Positions 1 through 7,454 of a stretch of DNA of 64,000 nucleotides are shown piece after piece. The stretch's first letter is position 1. Each line of letters opens with the position of its first letter. The notes beneath the pieces are model-generated. The model ran no database searches. It saw only the letters and a program-made list of their open reading frames with translations, and was not told the origin of the DNA. The stretch is from JAHJUB01 sp041653615 [NCBI: Candidatus Ratteibacteria bacterium]. GTDB taxonomy: Bacteria > Ratteibacteria > UBA8468 > MWAK01. A program made the translations under genes and the position numbers. The stretch lies in the NCBI GenBank assembly GCA_041653615.1, contig JBAZEZ010000007.1:1-64000 (forward strand), given 5' to 3'.

Positions 1-2
1 AG

Positions 3-128
3 GATTACCTGGTTAAAGCGGGCATATCGGAAGATATCCTTACCGTGAAACCGATGGGCGAACTGGAAGCGGTTAAATCCTCCTGGCCTTTTGCCCGGAA
101 GGTTCATTTTGAGGTGATTTCGGAGTAA
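3..128 (+). CDS. C-terminal tail of an OmpA-like protein (partial)
   Basis: An open frame enters from the left edge and stops with TAA at 126-128, giving 41 residues that end in ARKVHFEVISE. The stretch KAGISEDILTVKPMGE followed by an AR.V.FEV ending resembles the last strand-helix-strand of OmpA/MotB peptidoglycan-binding domains, where the usual form is GI..DRI.v.gyGE and NRRVEF.v. That assignment is inference from a short tail. It is followed at once by a strong palindromic terminator. Confidence 0.4.
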   Translation, partial: DYLVKAGISEDILTVKPMGELEAVKSSWPFARKVHFEVISE

Positions 129-143
129 GCGTAACAGAACTAA

Positions 144-189
144 ATAAATAAGGGCCCTATCTAAAATTTTAGATAGGGCCCTTATTTAT
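144..189. terminator. 46-bp perfect palindrome, bidirectional terminator
   Basis: Positions 144-166 are exactly complementary to 167-189, with no unpaired loop. The core is AAGGGCCCTATCTAAAA and its complement, so the hairpin ends in a run of U in both directions. It lies between the convergent OmpA-like tail (plus strand) and the channel-like gene (minus strand), where a shared factor-independent terminator is expected. Confidence 0.85.
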
Positions 190-210
190 ACCATAACCCT
201 ATTAAGACGA

Positions 211-570
211 TTATTTCGTTGAACTTTCCATATCAACCTCCAGATGGAAATGATGAAAAAAACGGTGAATGATGGGGGCAAAGAGCACGCCGACAATAAC
301 CAGAAACATCAACCCGGAAAAAAGCGCGTAGAATGAAGCGAAAATTTTCCCGGCTTGGGTATGTAATTCGTTGACCGGTCCCATACCGCCCAAAATCATC
401 GCCGCGTTAACAAGAGAATCTAACCATGAAAGATTCTCAAAAACATGATAGCCGACAACACCCATCGCCAAAGAGCAGAATATGATTATAAAAGCAATGC
501 CGGCATATAGAACCAGTCTTTGTAGAAAGGCAGCCCGCGAAAGCAATGGTTCATGACGATGCTCAAACAT
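211..570 (-). CDS. Two-TM channel-like membrane protein without a canonical K+ filter
   Basis: A 119-residue protein with two hydrophobic segments (about residues 20-42 and 72-100) flanking a re-entrant-like stretch, WLDSLVNAAMILGGMGPV. This is the 2TM/P layout of small potassium channels (Ion_trans_2), but the selectivity filter position reads GGMGPV rather than TVGYGD. The C-terminus is short and His-rich (HRFFHHFHLE) and would be cytoplasmic. GAAGG about 8 bases before the ATG fits a ribosome binding site. Ion conduction is not demonstrated by the sequence; it may be a non-conducting relative. It is a single gene ending in the palindromic terminator. Confidence 0.6.
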   Translation of the reverse strand: MFEHRHEPLLSRAAFLQRLVLYAGIAFIIIFCSLAMGVVGYHVFENLSWLDSLVNAAMILGGMGPVNELHTQAGKIFASFYALFSGLMFLVIVGVLFAPIIHRFFHHFHLEVDMESSTK

Positions 571-631
571 TATAAACCTTCCCGGAAGTACGATTAACGC
601 CTGTTCTCAAGCACACCGGAAGCCTTTCCTT

Positions 632-2185
632 TCAGTGTCCCGTATTATTCTTATTCCACCAGTCGCGCCACGGCACCGGCTCTTTTCCAAAATTCTGACC
701 GGTTATTCCGGTTAAAGCGTGAACCGTGTATAACTGCACCACCGAGTTCCGGTCATTCAACAGCGCGATCAACGGTTCCACCGCGCTCCTATCCTTTAAC
801 TTTCCCAGTGCTTCTGCGGCGGACGACCGGACATAAGGTTCCAAACTGCTTAATTTGGCAATCAAAGGGTTTACCGCACGGCTATCTTTCAGTTCTCCCA
901 ACGACCAGGCCGCAGCCCATTGAACATTGAAATCTTTGTCATTAAGAGCTGAAATTAACGGCTGAACCGCCCGGGCATCATTGGTACCGCCCAATCCGGC
1001 CGCTGCGCTGGAACGTATACCTGCATTACTGTCATTCAGCAACCGGGCAATCAACGACTCTACGGCCGGTGCACCTGTCTTTCCGAGCGCCCCAGCCGCA
1101 ACCATCCTGACATCCGGATTCTCTCTGCTCATAAAAATAAGCAACGGCGCTACCGCCGGTTCGCCGATTTTGCCCAGAGCTTCCGCGGAACCCCTTTGTA
1201 AATAAACATCTTTATCCATCAGGGTAACCAGCAGGGGTTTAACCGCCGGTTCGCCGATTTTGCCCAGGGCCGAAGCAACATTTATCCGAAAAAGGTAATC
1301 CGTACTTTTTAACGATTCAAGCAGGGGTTTAACCGCCGGTTCGCCGATTTTGCCCAACGCTTCAATCCCAGACGCCTGAACGTTCCGGTTCGAATCATGC
1401 AAAAGAACAATCAGAGGTAAAACCGCGCTTCTCTCTTTTGCTTCACCCAAAAAATAAGCACTGTTCTGGCGGAGGCGGCTATCTTCATCCTTTAACAAAA
1501 AAAGTGCCGGTCCAACAACCCGTTCATCCTTACTTAAAGCCAGCAGCTGAAACGCGTCTAACCGAACCGCGGGATCTTTATCCTTAAGAAGTGCAATCAA
1601 GGGTTCCACTGCTGCCGGTTTGCCGATTCTCTTTAACGCCTGCACCGCGGCAACCCTGATGTTTGTGTTTTTATCCTTCAAAGCGCCGACTAATGGCTCG
1701 ACCGCCGCCGGTCCTATCTCCACCAGGGAATTAATTGCCTGCATCCGAACCTCAAGTTCCCGATCATCACCCAGCGCAATCAAAGGCGCGACTGCGCGAA
1801 CGTCTTTAATCGCCCCTAATATTTCAGCCGCGTTTTTGCGCATCGCAACATTCTTGTCCTTCAAAGCTTTAATCAAATAGGGTACAGCCGGTCCGCCTAT
1901 CTTTTCCAGTTTTTCGGCCGCAATCAATTGAACCGCTACGCTCCGGTCTTTTAGTTTTTGGACCAGGACGCCGATACTATCTTTTGGTTCTTCTGGTATC
2001 TTTAGTCCTTCTGGCGCCGGTTCTGCCGGCGGTATCATTTGCCTTGTTTTATTTATAGATGAAAAATCAATTGTTGGCTCAACAGGTCTCCTTGCTTTTA
2101 TTACGGCTAATACAATGGCGATAACAACAATGATGATGATTATCATCACGATCATCGCGCTACCGCTTTTCTTTTGTTCGGCCAT
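632..2185 (-). CDS. Membrane-anchored HEAT-repeat (PBS-lyase type) protein
   Basis: 517 residues. Residues about 11-29 form one very hydrophobic helix (signal anchor), followed by a Pro/Glu-rich linker and then about a dozen tandem HEAT repeats of about 30 residues, each with the pattern AV.PLI..L.D....VR..AA.ALG.IG. Such alpha-solenoids are protein-interaction scaffolds; the repeats would sit outside the inner membrane. A good SD (AAGGAGG) lies 12 bases before the ATG. There are no catalytic residues and no operon partner. Several repeats are nearly identical at DNA level, suggesting recent repeat duplication. Partner unknown. Confidence 0.85.
   Translation of the reverse strand: MAEQKKSGSAMIVMIIIIIVVIAIVLAVIKARRPVEPTIDFSSINKTRQMIPPAEPAPEGLKIPEEPKDSIGVLVQKLKDRSVAVQLIAAEKLEKIGGPAVPYLIKALKDKNVAMRKNAAEILGAIKDVRAVAPLIALGDDRELEVRMQAINSLVEIGPAAVEPLVGALKDKNTNIRVAAVQALKRIGKPAAVEPLIALLKDKDPAVRLDAFQLLALSKDERVVGPALFLLKDEDSRLRQNSAYFLGEAKERSAVLPLIVLLHDSNRNVQASGIEALGKIGEPAVKPLLESLKSTDYLFRINVASALGKIGEPAVKPLLVTLMDKDVYLQRGSAEALGKIGEPAVAPLLIFMSRENPDVRMVAAGALGKTGAPAVESLIARLLNDSNAGIRSSAAAGLGGTNDARAVQPLISALNDKDFNVQWAAAWSLGELKDSRAVNPLIAKLSSLEPYVRSSAAEALGKLKDRSAVEPLIALLNDRNSVVQLYTVHALTGITGQNFGKEPVPWRDWWNKNNTGH
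1141..1410 (-). repeat. Near-identical 90-bp tandem repeats inside the HEAT gene
   Basis: Three successive 90-bp units start at 1141, 1231 and 1321. They share a core at least 26 bases long, ACCGCCGGTTCGCCGATTTT followed by GCCCA; the 1231 and 1321 units are identical over the first 36 bases. Each unit encodes one 30-residue HEAT repeat. Identity above that needed by the protein indicates recent slippage or recombination within the gene. Confidence 0.8.
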
Positions 2186-2523
2186 TTTTGTCTTCGCCTC
2201 CTTCAGAAAGAACGGGATTTGAAACTTAACAATCTTAATTTTAGCATATTCTAAAATATTGCTGAAGAGCGTAACTGGTCTAAGCCGTAAAAAGAAACAT
2301 AATCAAAAAATTATTATCCCGATACTTTTCGTAAATTTATAGGGTCATTTCTAAAATCAATTTTTATGTTATGCGTCTATTCGTATCTATATTCGTAAAT
2401 AAAGATATCTTATCACTTTGTTTGAAAAGCGGTCAAAGAAAGTGTTTAACGGGTGGCCGTCCAGCAAACAGCAATTGCGAAAAATACGCATTTGGAGTAC
2501 AATTTTATCGAAAGATCTGAAAA
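2186..2523. other. 338-bp AT-rich divergent intergenic region
   Basis: This region separates the HEAT gene (minus) from the zincin gene (plus). It is clearly richer in A+T than its neighbours and holds no ORF I would call. It carries the SD of the HEAT gene at its left end and a sigma70-like promoter for the zincin gene at 2475-2503. I see no tRNA and no convincing large hairpin in the remainder. Confidence 0.6.
2475..2503 (+). promoter_or_regulatory. Sigma70-type promoter of the zincin gene
   Basis: TTGCGA (2475-2480), a 17-base spacer, then TACAAT (2498-2503). The predicted start is near 2510, giving a leader of only about 14 bases before the ATG at 2524, with no visible Shine-Dalgarno. 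Confidence 0.55.
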
Positions 2524-2883
2524 ATGGAAGAGGAAAAATTTCGAAAACTGGTAACGGAAGCGATTGACGAATTACCGGATTCGTTTAAAAAAAAGATTGA
2601 TAATCTTTACGTGATAGTGGAAGATTTTCCTTCCCGGGAAATATTGAAAGAGCAGGGGGTAGAATCCCCCTATTCCCTTCTCGGTCTTTACCAGGGTATC
2701 CCCATCAAGAAAAGGGGCGTGTCTTATACCAATGTTTTACCGGACCGGATAATCATTTATCGAAAACCGATTGAATCAATCGGTAAAGGTGACGCGCAGA
2801 TTAAGGAGAGGGTAAAAGAAGTCTTCCGGCATGAATTGGGCCATCACTTTGGATTCAGCGAAAAAGAATTGGCGGAATATTAA
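2524..2883 (+). CDS. Small zincin-like metallopeptidase family protein
   Basis: A 119-residue soluble protein of the Zincin_1 / metallopeptidase family (PF06262-like). The defining HELGH motif lies at residues 103-107, followed by HFGFSE, so both zinc-binding histidines, the catalytic glutamate and a downstream acidic residue are present. The family's conserved middle part, LLGLYQGIP......Y....PDRI.IYR, is also present. Members are typically 110-130 residues, so this one is full length. The substrate is unknown for the family. It is a single gene convergent with the following amidohydrolase and separated from it by 16 bases. Confidence 0.85.
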   Translation: MEEEKFRKLVTEAIDELPDSFKKKIDNLYVIVEDFPSREILKEQGVESPYSLLGLYQGIPIKKRGVSYTNVLPDRIIIYRKPIESIGKGDAQIKERVKEVFRHELGHHFGFSEKELAEY

Positions 2884-2899
2884 CAAATCCGGGGTGGAA

Positions 2900-3697
2900 T
2901 TAATCGGAATTCAAAAGATTAACGGCGTTTTCCCCCAGGATAAGTTTTTCCTTCCCCGCCCCAAGTTCCAATTTCCGGAAAAGAGAAAGCGCCTCAGCCT
3001 GGTCCGTCCAGGGTGAATCGGTACCGAAGAGAATATACTTTTCCGGGTGGTTCAGAATAATTTCCCGGACCTTTTCAGGAGACAAAAATCCGAGCGAAAA
3101 CGAAATTTCCAGGTAGACTTTTTTACCCAGCAGGAATTCTTTGACCTCTTCCCACTGGTTCCAGGCGCCCAGATGCGTTGTAACCAATTTCAACTCCGAA
3201 AACCTTTCGTGAATTTTCAGCGTCCGCAAAGGGTCCGCCCTTTCAACGCAGGGAAAAGCAAAATCAAAACCGGTGTGCATCACCAACACCAGTCCCGCCT
3301 TACTGACTTCCTCGTAAAGAGGAAACATCCTTTCTTCGTCCAGAAAAAAATCCTGGTAATAGGGATGGAGCTTCAAGCCTTTAAACCCCGCCTTTTTTAC
3401 CCGCGCAACCTTCTCGTGAATCCCGGAATCGTCCGGGTGCAGGGAAGGGAAGGGGACAATCCTTTCCGAACTGATTTCCCTACTCCACTCAAATATGGAA
3501 TCAAACTGCTCCGGCTTGGTCGCGATGGAACAGATAACGCTCTTTTCAATTCCGCAACGGTCCATGGATGAGAGAAGGGCGGAAACAGTGCCGTCAAGGC
3601 GTGCCCTGATTCCACCTTTCCCTTCAAGCGATTTTATCGCTCTTTCCGCCAGTTTATCGGGAAAGGCATGGGTATGAAAATCAATAATTTTTTCCAT
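2900..3697 (-). CDS. Metal-dependent amidohydrolase (TIM-barrel)
   Basis: A 265-residue protein of the amidohydrolase-2 family (PF04909-like). DFHTHAF at residues 6-12 gives the first metal-ligand His-X-His. Later motifs are VMHTGF, TTHLGAW and FGTDSPW, supplying the further His ligands and the catalytic Asp expected near the end of the barrel. The family hydrolyses or decarboxylates cyclic or carboxylated substrates; the actual substrate cannot be told here. Its start region is divergent from the pqqD operon. A TAAAAT -10 element lies 15 bases before the start codon. Confidence 0.8.
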   Translation of the reverse strand: MEKIIDFHTHAFPDKLAERAIKSLEGKGGIRARLDGTVSALLSSMDRCGIEKSVICSIATKPEQFDSIFEWSREISSERIVPFPSLHPDDSGIHEKVARVKKAGFKGLKLHPYYQDFFLDEERMFPLYEEVSKAGLVLVMHTGFDFAFPCVERADPLRTLKIHERFSELKLVTTHLGAWNQWEEVKEFLLGKKVYLEISFSLGFLSPEKVREIILNHPEKYILFGTDSPWTDQAEALSLFRKLELGAGKEKLILGENAVNLLNSD

Positions 3698-3761
3698 TTT
3701 TACACCAAAATAATTTTACCCGAAATTCACGGCAAAAGGCAAACATCACGACAATTCGGTG

Positions 3762-3790
3762 TTGACAAAAAAAAGACTACAGATGATAAT
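3762..3790 (+). promoter_or_regulatory. Promoter of the pqqD-ABC operon, almost leaderless
   Basis: TTGACA (3762-3767), a 17-base spacer and GATAAT (3785-3790). The predicted transcription start, about 7 bases downstream, falls within three bases of the ATG at 3800. No Shine-Dalgarno precedes that ATG. The promoter lies inside the longer open frame that begins at 3668, which argues against the longer start. Confidence 0.65.
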
Positions 3791-3799
3791 AATAAGATA

Positions 3800-4171
3800 A
3801 TGAGACGGAAAAAACCACTTTCTCCGGAAGAAGTTCTTAACGCGAAAGTTGTGATAAACGAAGCGGTTCGTACGGAAGAAAAAGGGAAAGAATTACTTAT
3901 CGTCGTTTCCCGGAAAAAATCCTTCTTTATAAACCTGCTTTCTTTAATACTGGTGGTTCCGAAGGAAAAAAAGGTGGTACTGGACGAGCTGGGTGCTGAA
4001 GTTTACCGCGACTGCCGACAGAACCTTCCGGTATCGGAAATTGTGGCTAATTTTAAAAAAAGGCACAACGTTTCCGAAGATTACAGCCGCCAGAGCGTAA
4101 TGCTTTACTTGAAAACTCTTGCCCAACGCTCAATTATCGGCTTTTTAATCAAGGAGTCAAAAAATGGCTAA
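3800..4171 (+). CDS. PqqD-domain protein, first gene of an ABC exporter operon
   Basis: 123 residues from the ATG at 3800. The frame is open from 3668, but the extra residues are low-complexity and cover the promoter. The C-terminal 75 residues have the PqqD winged-helix pattern: VVLDELGAEVYRDC, a ..I...F...H.V element, and a final YLKTLAQRSIIGF helix. A hydrophobic stretch near residue 45-55 may bind membrane or peptide. PqqD proteins bind RiPP precursor leaders and hand them to radical SAM enzymes; here the partners are an ABC permease and an ATPase. The gene overlaps the permease gene by 8 bases. No precursor peptide or radical SAM gene is adjacent. Confidence 0.75.
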   Translation: MRRKKPLSPEEVLNAKVVINEAVRTEEKGKELLIVVSRKKSFFINLLSLILVVPKEKKVVLDELGAEVYRDCRQNLPVSEIVANFKKRHNVSEDYSRQSVMLYLKTLAQRSIIGFLIKESKNG

Positions 4172-4799
4172 AAAAATCGGCAAGCAGCTTTCTTTGCCTA
4201 AAAACGAGGCTTTCAAAATGAGCCTGCGCAACATCAGAATTCGCTTTGGACGAGCGCTGGTTGTTTCTTCCAGCGTATTTTTGGGCGTGGCTTTTTTAAT
4301 GTCAATCCTCACCGGCAGCGCAATCAATTCCGCACTCCTCAAAAACGGCCCGGAGGCAATCCGGCTCAGTCTTTCTGCCGACGCTTCTGAGTCCATGGCC
4401 CGCAATATCTGGCTGGTAAGCCTTTCGCTCCTGGTATGCGTGGTCGGCATCACTAACTCAATGCTCATGTCGGTAAGCGAACGCAGCCGCGAAATCGGAA
4501 CAATGAAGTGCCTGGGCGCCCTGAACCGCTTCATTATGGAAATTTTCCTGATTGAATCCGCCCTGCAGGGATTATTAGGTTCCCTGGCCGGCGGCCTGAT
4601 CGGCGCGCTAACCATCATCATTTCGTTCATTTTGCGTTACGGCGGAGGAATCGTTTCTTATATTCCCTATCTTTCCATCGTTAAATTGTTTCTTTTTTCC
4701 GTTGTCCTGGGAACCGTTATTGCCGTTGTCGGCGCCGCCTACCCAACCTATCTCTCGGCCCGGCTGGAACCAGCGGAAGCTATCCGTCGAGAAATTTAA
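4164..4799 (+). CDS. Short FtsX/MacB-type ABC transporter permease
   Basis: 211 residues. TM1 at about 27-50 is followed after only some 25-30 residues by the FtsX core: TM2 (about 83-103), the coupling segment SERSREIGTMKCLGA, TM3 (about 125-150) and TM4 (about 168-190), ending in the typical ..YLSARLEPAEAIRRE. MacB/LolC-type permeases are about 400 residues with a roughly 200-residue periplasmic domain between TM1 and TM2; that domain is missing here. AAGGAG lies 8 bases before the ATG. It is coupled to the upstream PqqD gene and followed by its ATPase. The substrate is unknown. Confidence 0.85.
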   Translation: MAKKIGKQLSLPKNEAFKMSLRNIRIRFGRALVVSSSVFLGVAFLMSILTGSAINSALLKNGPEAIRLSLSADASESMARNIWLVSLSLLVCVVGITNSMLMSVSERSREIGTMKCLGALNRFIMEIFLIESALQGLLGSLAGGLIGALTIIISFILRYGGGIVSYIPYLSIVKLFLFSVVLGTVIAVVGAAYPTYLSARLEPAEAIRREI

Positions 4800-4818
4800 A
4801 TATTTCAAGGGGGTTAAC

Positions 4819-5556
4819 ATGTCAGAAAAAAAAGACGTAGTGGTGCGAACGGTTGGGGTGGAAAAAAGTTTTATGCTGGGCCGAATTGAACTAAACGTTC
4901 TGAAGGGTATCGACTTGGAAATCAACCAGGGTGAATATATTTCCATCATGGGTCCTTCCGGTTCCGGCAAGACCACTCTTTTTAATATGATCGGCGGTCT
5001 GGATAAACCCAGCAGCGGCCGCGTCTATATTGACGAGGTGGACGTTGCGCAACTTGATGCTTTTGAACTGGCGTGGTTGCGCTGTCGAAAAATCGGTTAT
5101 ATTTTCCAAACATTCAATCTCATCCCGGTAATGACCGCCCTTGAAAACGTAACACTCCCGATGATTTTTGCCGGAACCAACCACGATGAATCCGTGGACA
5201 AAGGAAGGCAGTTGCTGGAACTAGTCGGCCTGGGCGATCGTATCCAGCACAAACCTTTCGAACTTTCCGGGGGCCAACAGCAGCGGGTAGCCATTGCCCG
5301 GGCGTTCGCCAACTCTCCGGCCATTATCCTGGCCGATGAACCGACCGGAAACCTTGACCTGAAAACCGGCAAGGAAATAATCGGGCTGTTGAAAGAGATG
5401 AACCGCAAGCAAGGGGTTTCGGTAATCACCGCCACGCACGACCTGAAGATGCTGGATATTTCCGACCGGGTCATCTGGATTCGGGACGGACAGGTAGAAC
5501 GAATTGAAAACCGCGCCGACATCAATATTCAGGTGGGTGAAGTAGAAGGGGAATAA
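4819..5556 (+). CDS. LolD/MacB-type ABC transporter ATPase
   Basis: 245 residues from the ATG at 4819, which has AGGGGG 5-10 bases upstream; the frame extends further left inside the permease gene but without homology. Walker A GPSGSGKT is at residues 45-52, the Q-loop near FQTFNLIP (about 96-103), the signature LSGGQ at 149-153, Walker B IILADEP at 169-175 and the switch His in TATHD. This is the LolD/MacB subfamily that partners FtsX-fold permeases in mechanotransmission. It is the third gene of the PqqD-permease-ATPase operon. Confidence 0.92.
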   Translation: MSEKKDVVVRTVGVEKSFMLGRIELNVLKGIDLEINQGEYISIMGPSGSGKTTLFNMIGGLDKPSSGRVYIDEVDVAQLDAFELAWLRCRKIGYIFQTFNLIPVMTALENVTLPMIFAGTNHDESVDKGRQLLELVGLGDRIQHKPFELSGGQQQRVAIARAFANSPAIILADEPTGNLDLKTGKEIIGLLKEMNRKQGVSVITATHDLKMLDISDRVIWIRDGQVERIENRADINIQVGEVEGE

Positions 5557-5560
5557 AATC

Positions 5561-5594
5561 AGTAAACGGTGAACGGTAAATGGCGAACGGTAAA
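5561..5594. repeat. Short intergenic repeat built on GTGAACGGTAAA
   Basis: Consecutive degenerate units ACGGTGAACGGTAAA and GGCGAACGGTAAA follow the ATPase gene. The same unit recurs at 8221-8246 (complement) and 48712-48742. It overlaps the first possible proC start codon at 5580. Confidence 0.65.
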
Positions 5595-5612
5595 AACGTT
5601 AAGACAAAAAAA

Positions 5613-6404
5613 ATGCCCAGGCTGGGAATTATCGGCGCCGGCAAGATGGGCTCGGCAATCATCACCGGCCTCCTGAAAGCCAAGGTCATTACAACCGAAG
5701 AAACTCTGGTTTGTGACCGTGACCCTCGACAATATAAAAATATAACCTCGGTTTATCCGGTTAAAACCGCGAAGAGCATTCCAGAGCTCGTCTCCCATTC
5801 CGATATCTGTATTCTGGCCGTAAAACCGCAGGACAAAGAAAGCGTCCTGAAGGAAATGGCAGCCATCGGAAAAAGAAAATTGGTTGTTTCCATTCTCGCC
5901 GGCATTCCTACCGAATATCTGGAAAAAAAATTAGGCAAAATACCGGTGGTCCGGGTAATGCCCAATATCGGCATAAAGGTCGGCGCCGGAATGAGTTTTT
6001 ACAGTCCGGGCCATTTTATCCGCCGGGCCGAACTTAAAATAATATCCCGTCTCTTCGCGAACCTCGGAGAAGTAGCCGAAATCCCGGAAAAAAAGATGGA
6101 CCTGGTAACCGCTGTTTCCGGAAGCGGTCCGGCCTATTTTTTTCTTCTGATGGAAATCCTGGCCGAATACGCCCAAAAATCCGGAATATCAAAAGAAGAT
6201 TCCGCGAAGATGGCGCGGCAGATTGCCCTGGCTTCCGCTTTGCTGACCAAAAACGAACCCGCCGGACAATTACGGACCGCGGTTACCTCTAAAGGAGGGA
6301 CAACCGAAGCCGCCATCCTGATTCTGGAAAAAGCCGGAATCCGAAAAATGTTCGATTCCGCCTTGAAAGCGGCCCGAAACCGCGCCCGGGAACTATCCCT
6401 GTGA
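5613..6404 (+). CDS. proC: Pyrroline-5-carboxylate reductase
   Basis: Catalyses the last step of proline synthesis, NAD(P)H-dependent reduction of pyrroline-5-carboxylate, in the cytoplasm. 263 residues from the ATG at 5613; an ATG at 5580 would add 11 residues encoded by a dispersed repeat, so I prefer the later one. The Rossmann motif LGIIGAGKMGSAI is at the N-terminus, RVMPNIGIKVGAGMSF in the middle, and the family signature SGSGPAYFFLLMEIL ... AVTSKGGTTEAAI toward the end. Length is normal. It overlaps the PfkB kinase gene by 4 bases (GTGA). Confidence 0.93.
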   Translation: MPRLGIIGAGKMGSAIITGLLKAKVITTEETLVCDRDPRQYKNITSVYPVKTAKSIPELVSHSDICILAVKPQDKESVLKEMAAIGKRKLVVSILAGIPTEYLEKKLGKIPVVRVMPNIGIKVGAGMSFYSPGHFIRRAELKIISRLFANLGEVAEIPEKKMDLVTAVSGSGPAYFFLLMEILAEYAQKSGISKEDSAKMARQIALASALLTKNEPAGQLRTAVTSKGGTTEAAILILEKAGIRKMFDSALKAARNRARELSL

Positions 6405-7345
6405 AAAACCCCGCCCTGAAGAATTGTCGTTCGGCAACCCCTAAGATTCTGGTTGTCGGTTCAATCGCCTTCGATACCATTAAAACTCCGTTCGGAGAAA
6501 AGAAAAAAATCCTGGGCGGTGCCGCGACCTACTTCTCCTACGCGGCCAGCCTGTTCGCGCCGGTTCACCTGCTGGGCGTCGTCGGGTCCGATTTCCCAAG
6601 GCAGCAAATCAGAAAATTTGAAAAAAGAGGCATAGATACTTCCGGGCTTCAGGTCCGGCCAGGCAAAACATTCCGCTGGTCCGGCGGGTACGAAAAGAAC
6701 CTCAAAGAAGCCAGAACCATATCCGTTTCTTTAAACGTCATGGACGGATATTCACCCACGCTTCCAAAACACTACCGGAAGTCACAACATGTTTTTTTAG
6801 CCAACACAGACCCGGAAATCCAACTGAAAACCCTAAAACAGGTTGATTCTCCGAAATTAGTGGTTTGCGACACGATGAACCTCTGGATAAAAACCAGGCT
6901 GCCCGAACTTAAGGAATTGCTGGAAAAAGTGGACGTCCTCCTGCTAAACGACGAAGAGGCGCGGCTGCTTACCGGCCGGGAAAATCTGATCGCCGCCTGC
7001 CGCGACATTTTAAGATTAGGCCCAAAAATCGCTATCATCAAAAAGGGGGAGCACGGCGTAATCCTGGCCTCCGGAAAAAAAGATTTCTTCTTTACGCCCG
7101 CCTTTCCCACCACCAGAGTCGCCGACCCTACCGGCGCCGGCGACAGTTTCGGCGGAGGCTTTACCGGATACATCACGGCCACCAACGACTTCTCGGCCGC
7201 CAATATGCGCAAAGCCTTGATTTACGGAGCGGTGGTGGCGTCCTTTACGGTTGAGGATTTTGGAATCAGGGCGTTGGAAAAAATAAATATTTCCGACGTA
7301 GAACGTCGGGTTAGCCAAATCAAAAAAATGATTCAAATAGTCTAG
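6401..7345 (+). CDS. PfkB-family sugar/nucleoside kinase
   Basis: 314 residues with a GTG start that overlaps the proC stop codon. The substrate-binding motif GGAATYFSYAAS is at about 39-50 and the ATP/catalytic signature DPTGAGDSFGGGF at 242-254, with Asp248 as the probable base. This identifies a ribokinase-like phosphotransferase. The next gene encodes methylthioadenosine phosphorylase, so a nucleoside or pentose substrate is plausible, but specificity cannot be assigned. Translational coupling to proC is suggested by the overlap. Confidence 0.85.
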   Translation: MKNPALKNCRSATPKILVVGSIAFDTIKTPFGEKKKILGGAATYFSYAASLFAPVHLLGVVGSDFPRQQIRKFEKRGIDTSGLQVRPGKTFRWSGGYEKNLKEARTISVSLNVMDGYSPTLPKHYRKSQHVFLANTDPEIQLKTLKQVDSPKLVVCDTMNLWIKTRLPELKELLEKVDVLLLNDEEARLLTGRENLIAACRDILRLGPKIAIIKKGEHGVILASGKKDFFFTPAFPTTRVADPTGAGDSFGGGFTGYITATNDFSAANMRKALIYGAVVASFTVEDFGIRALEKINISDVERRVSQIKKMIQIV

Positions 7346-7356
7346 AAATTCCTGGT

Positions 7357-7451
7357 GACGCAGATGTACGCAGAAATAGAAGGATAATGCTAAATTATAA
7401 TTCTTTAAAGTAATCGTTAACATGTATCTGCGAAAATCAGCGTCCAATTAA
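7357..7451. repeat. Dispersed GACGCAGAT...ATTAA element, short copy
   Basis: This 95-bp intergenic element starts GACGCAGATGTACGCAGAAA and ends CAGCGTCCAATTAA. Its ends are roughly inverted (GCAGAT..ACGCAG against CTGCG...CAGCG). A longer copy with the same ends and the shared interior GGATAANGCTAAAT lies at 9011-9200. It ends three bases before the mtnP start codon. Confidence 0.7.
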
Positions 7452-7454
7452 CTT

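Noticed and set aside
3668-3799. Longer PqqD protein starting at 3668
   Set aside because: The added residues are low-complexity, overlap the divergent amidohydrolase start and cover a good promoter.
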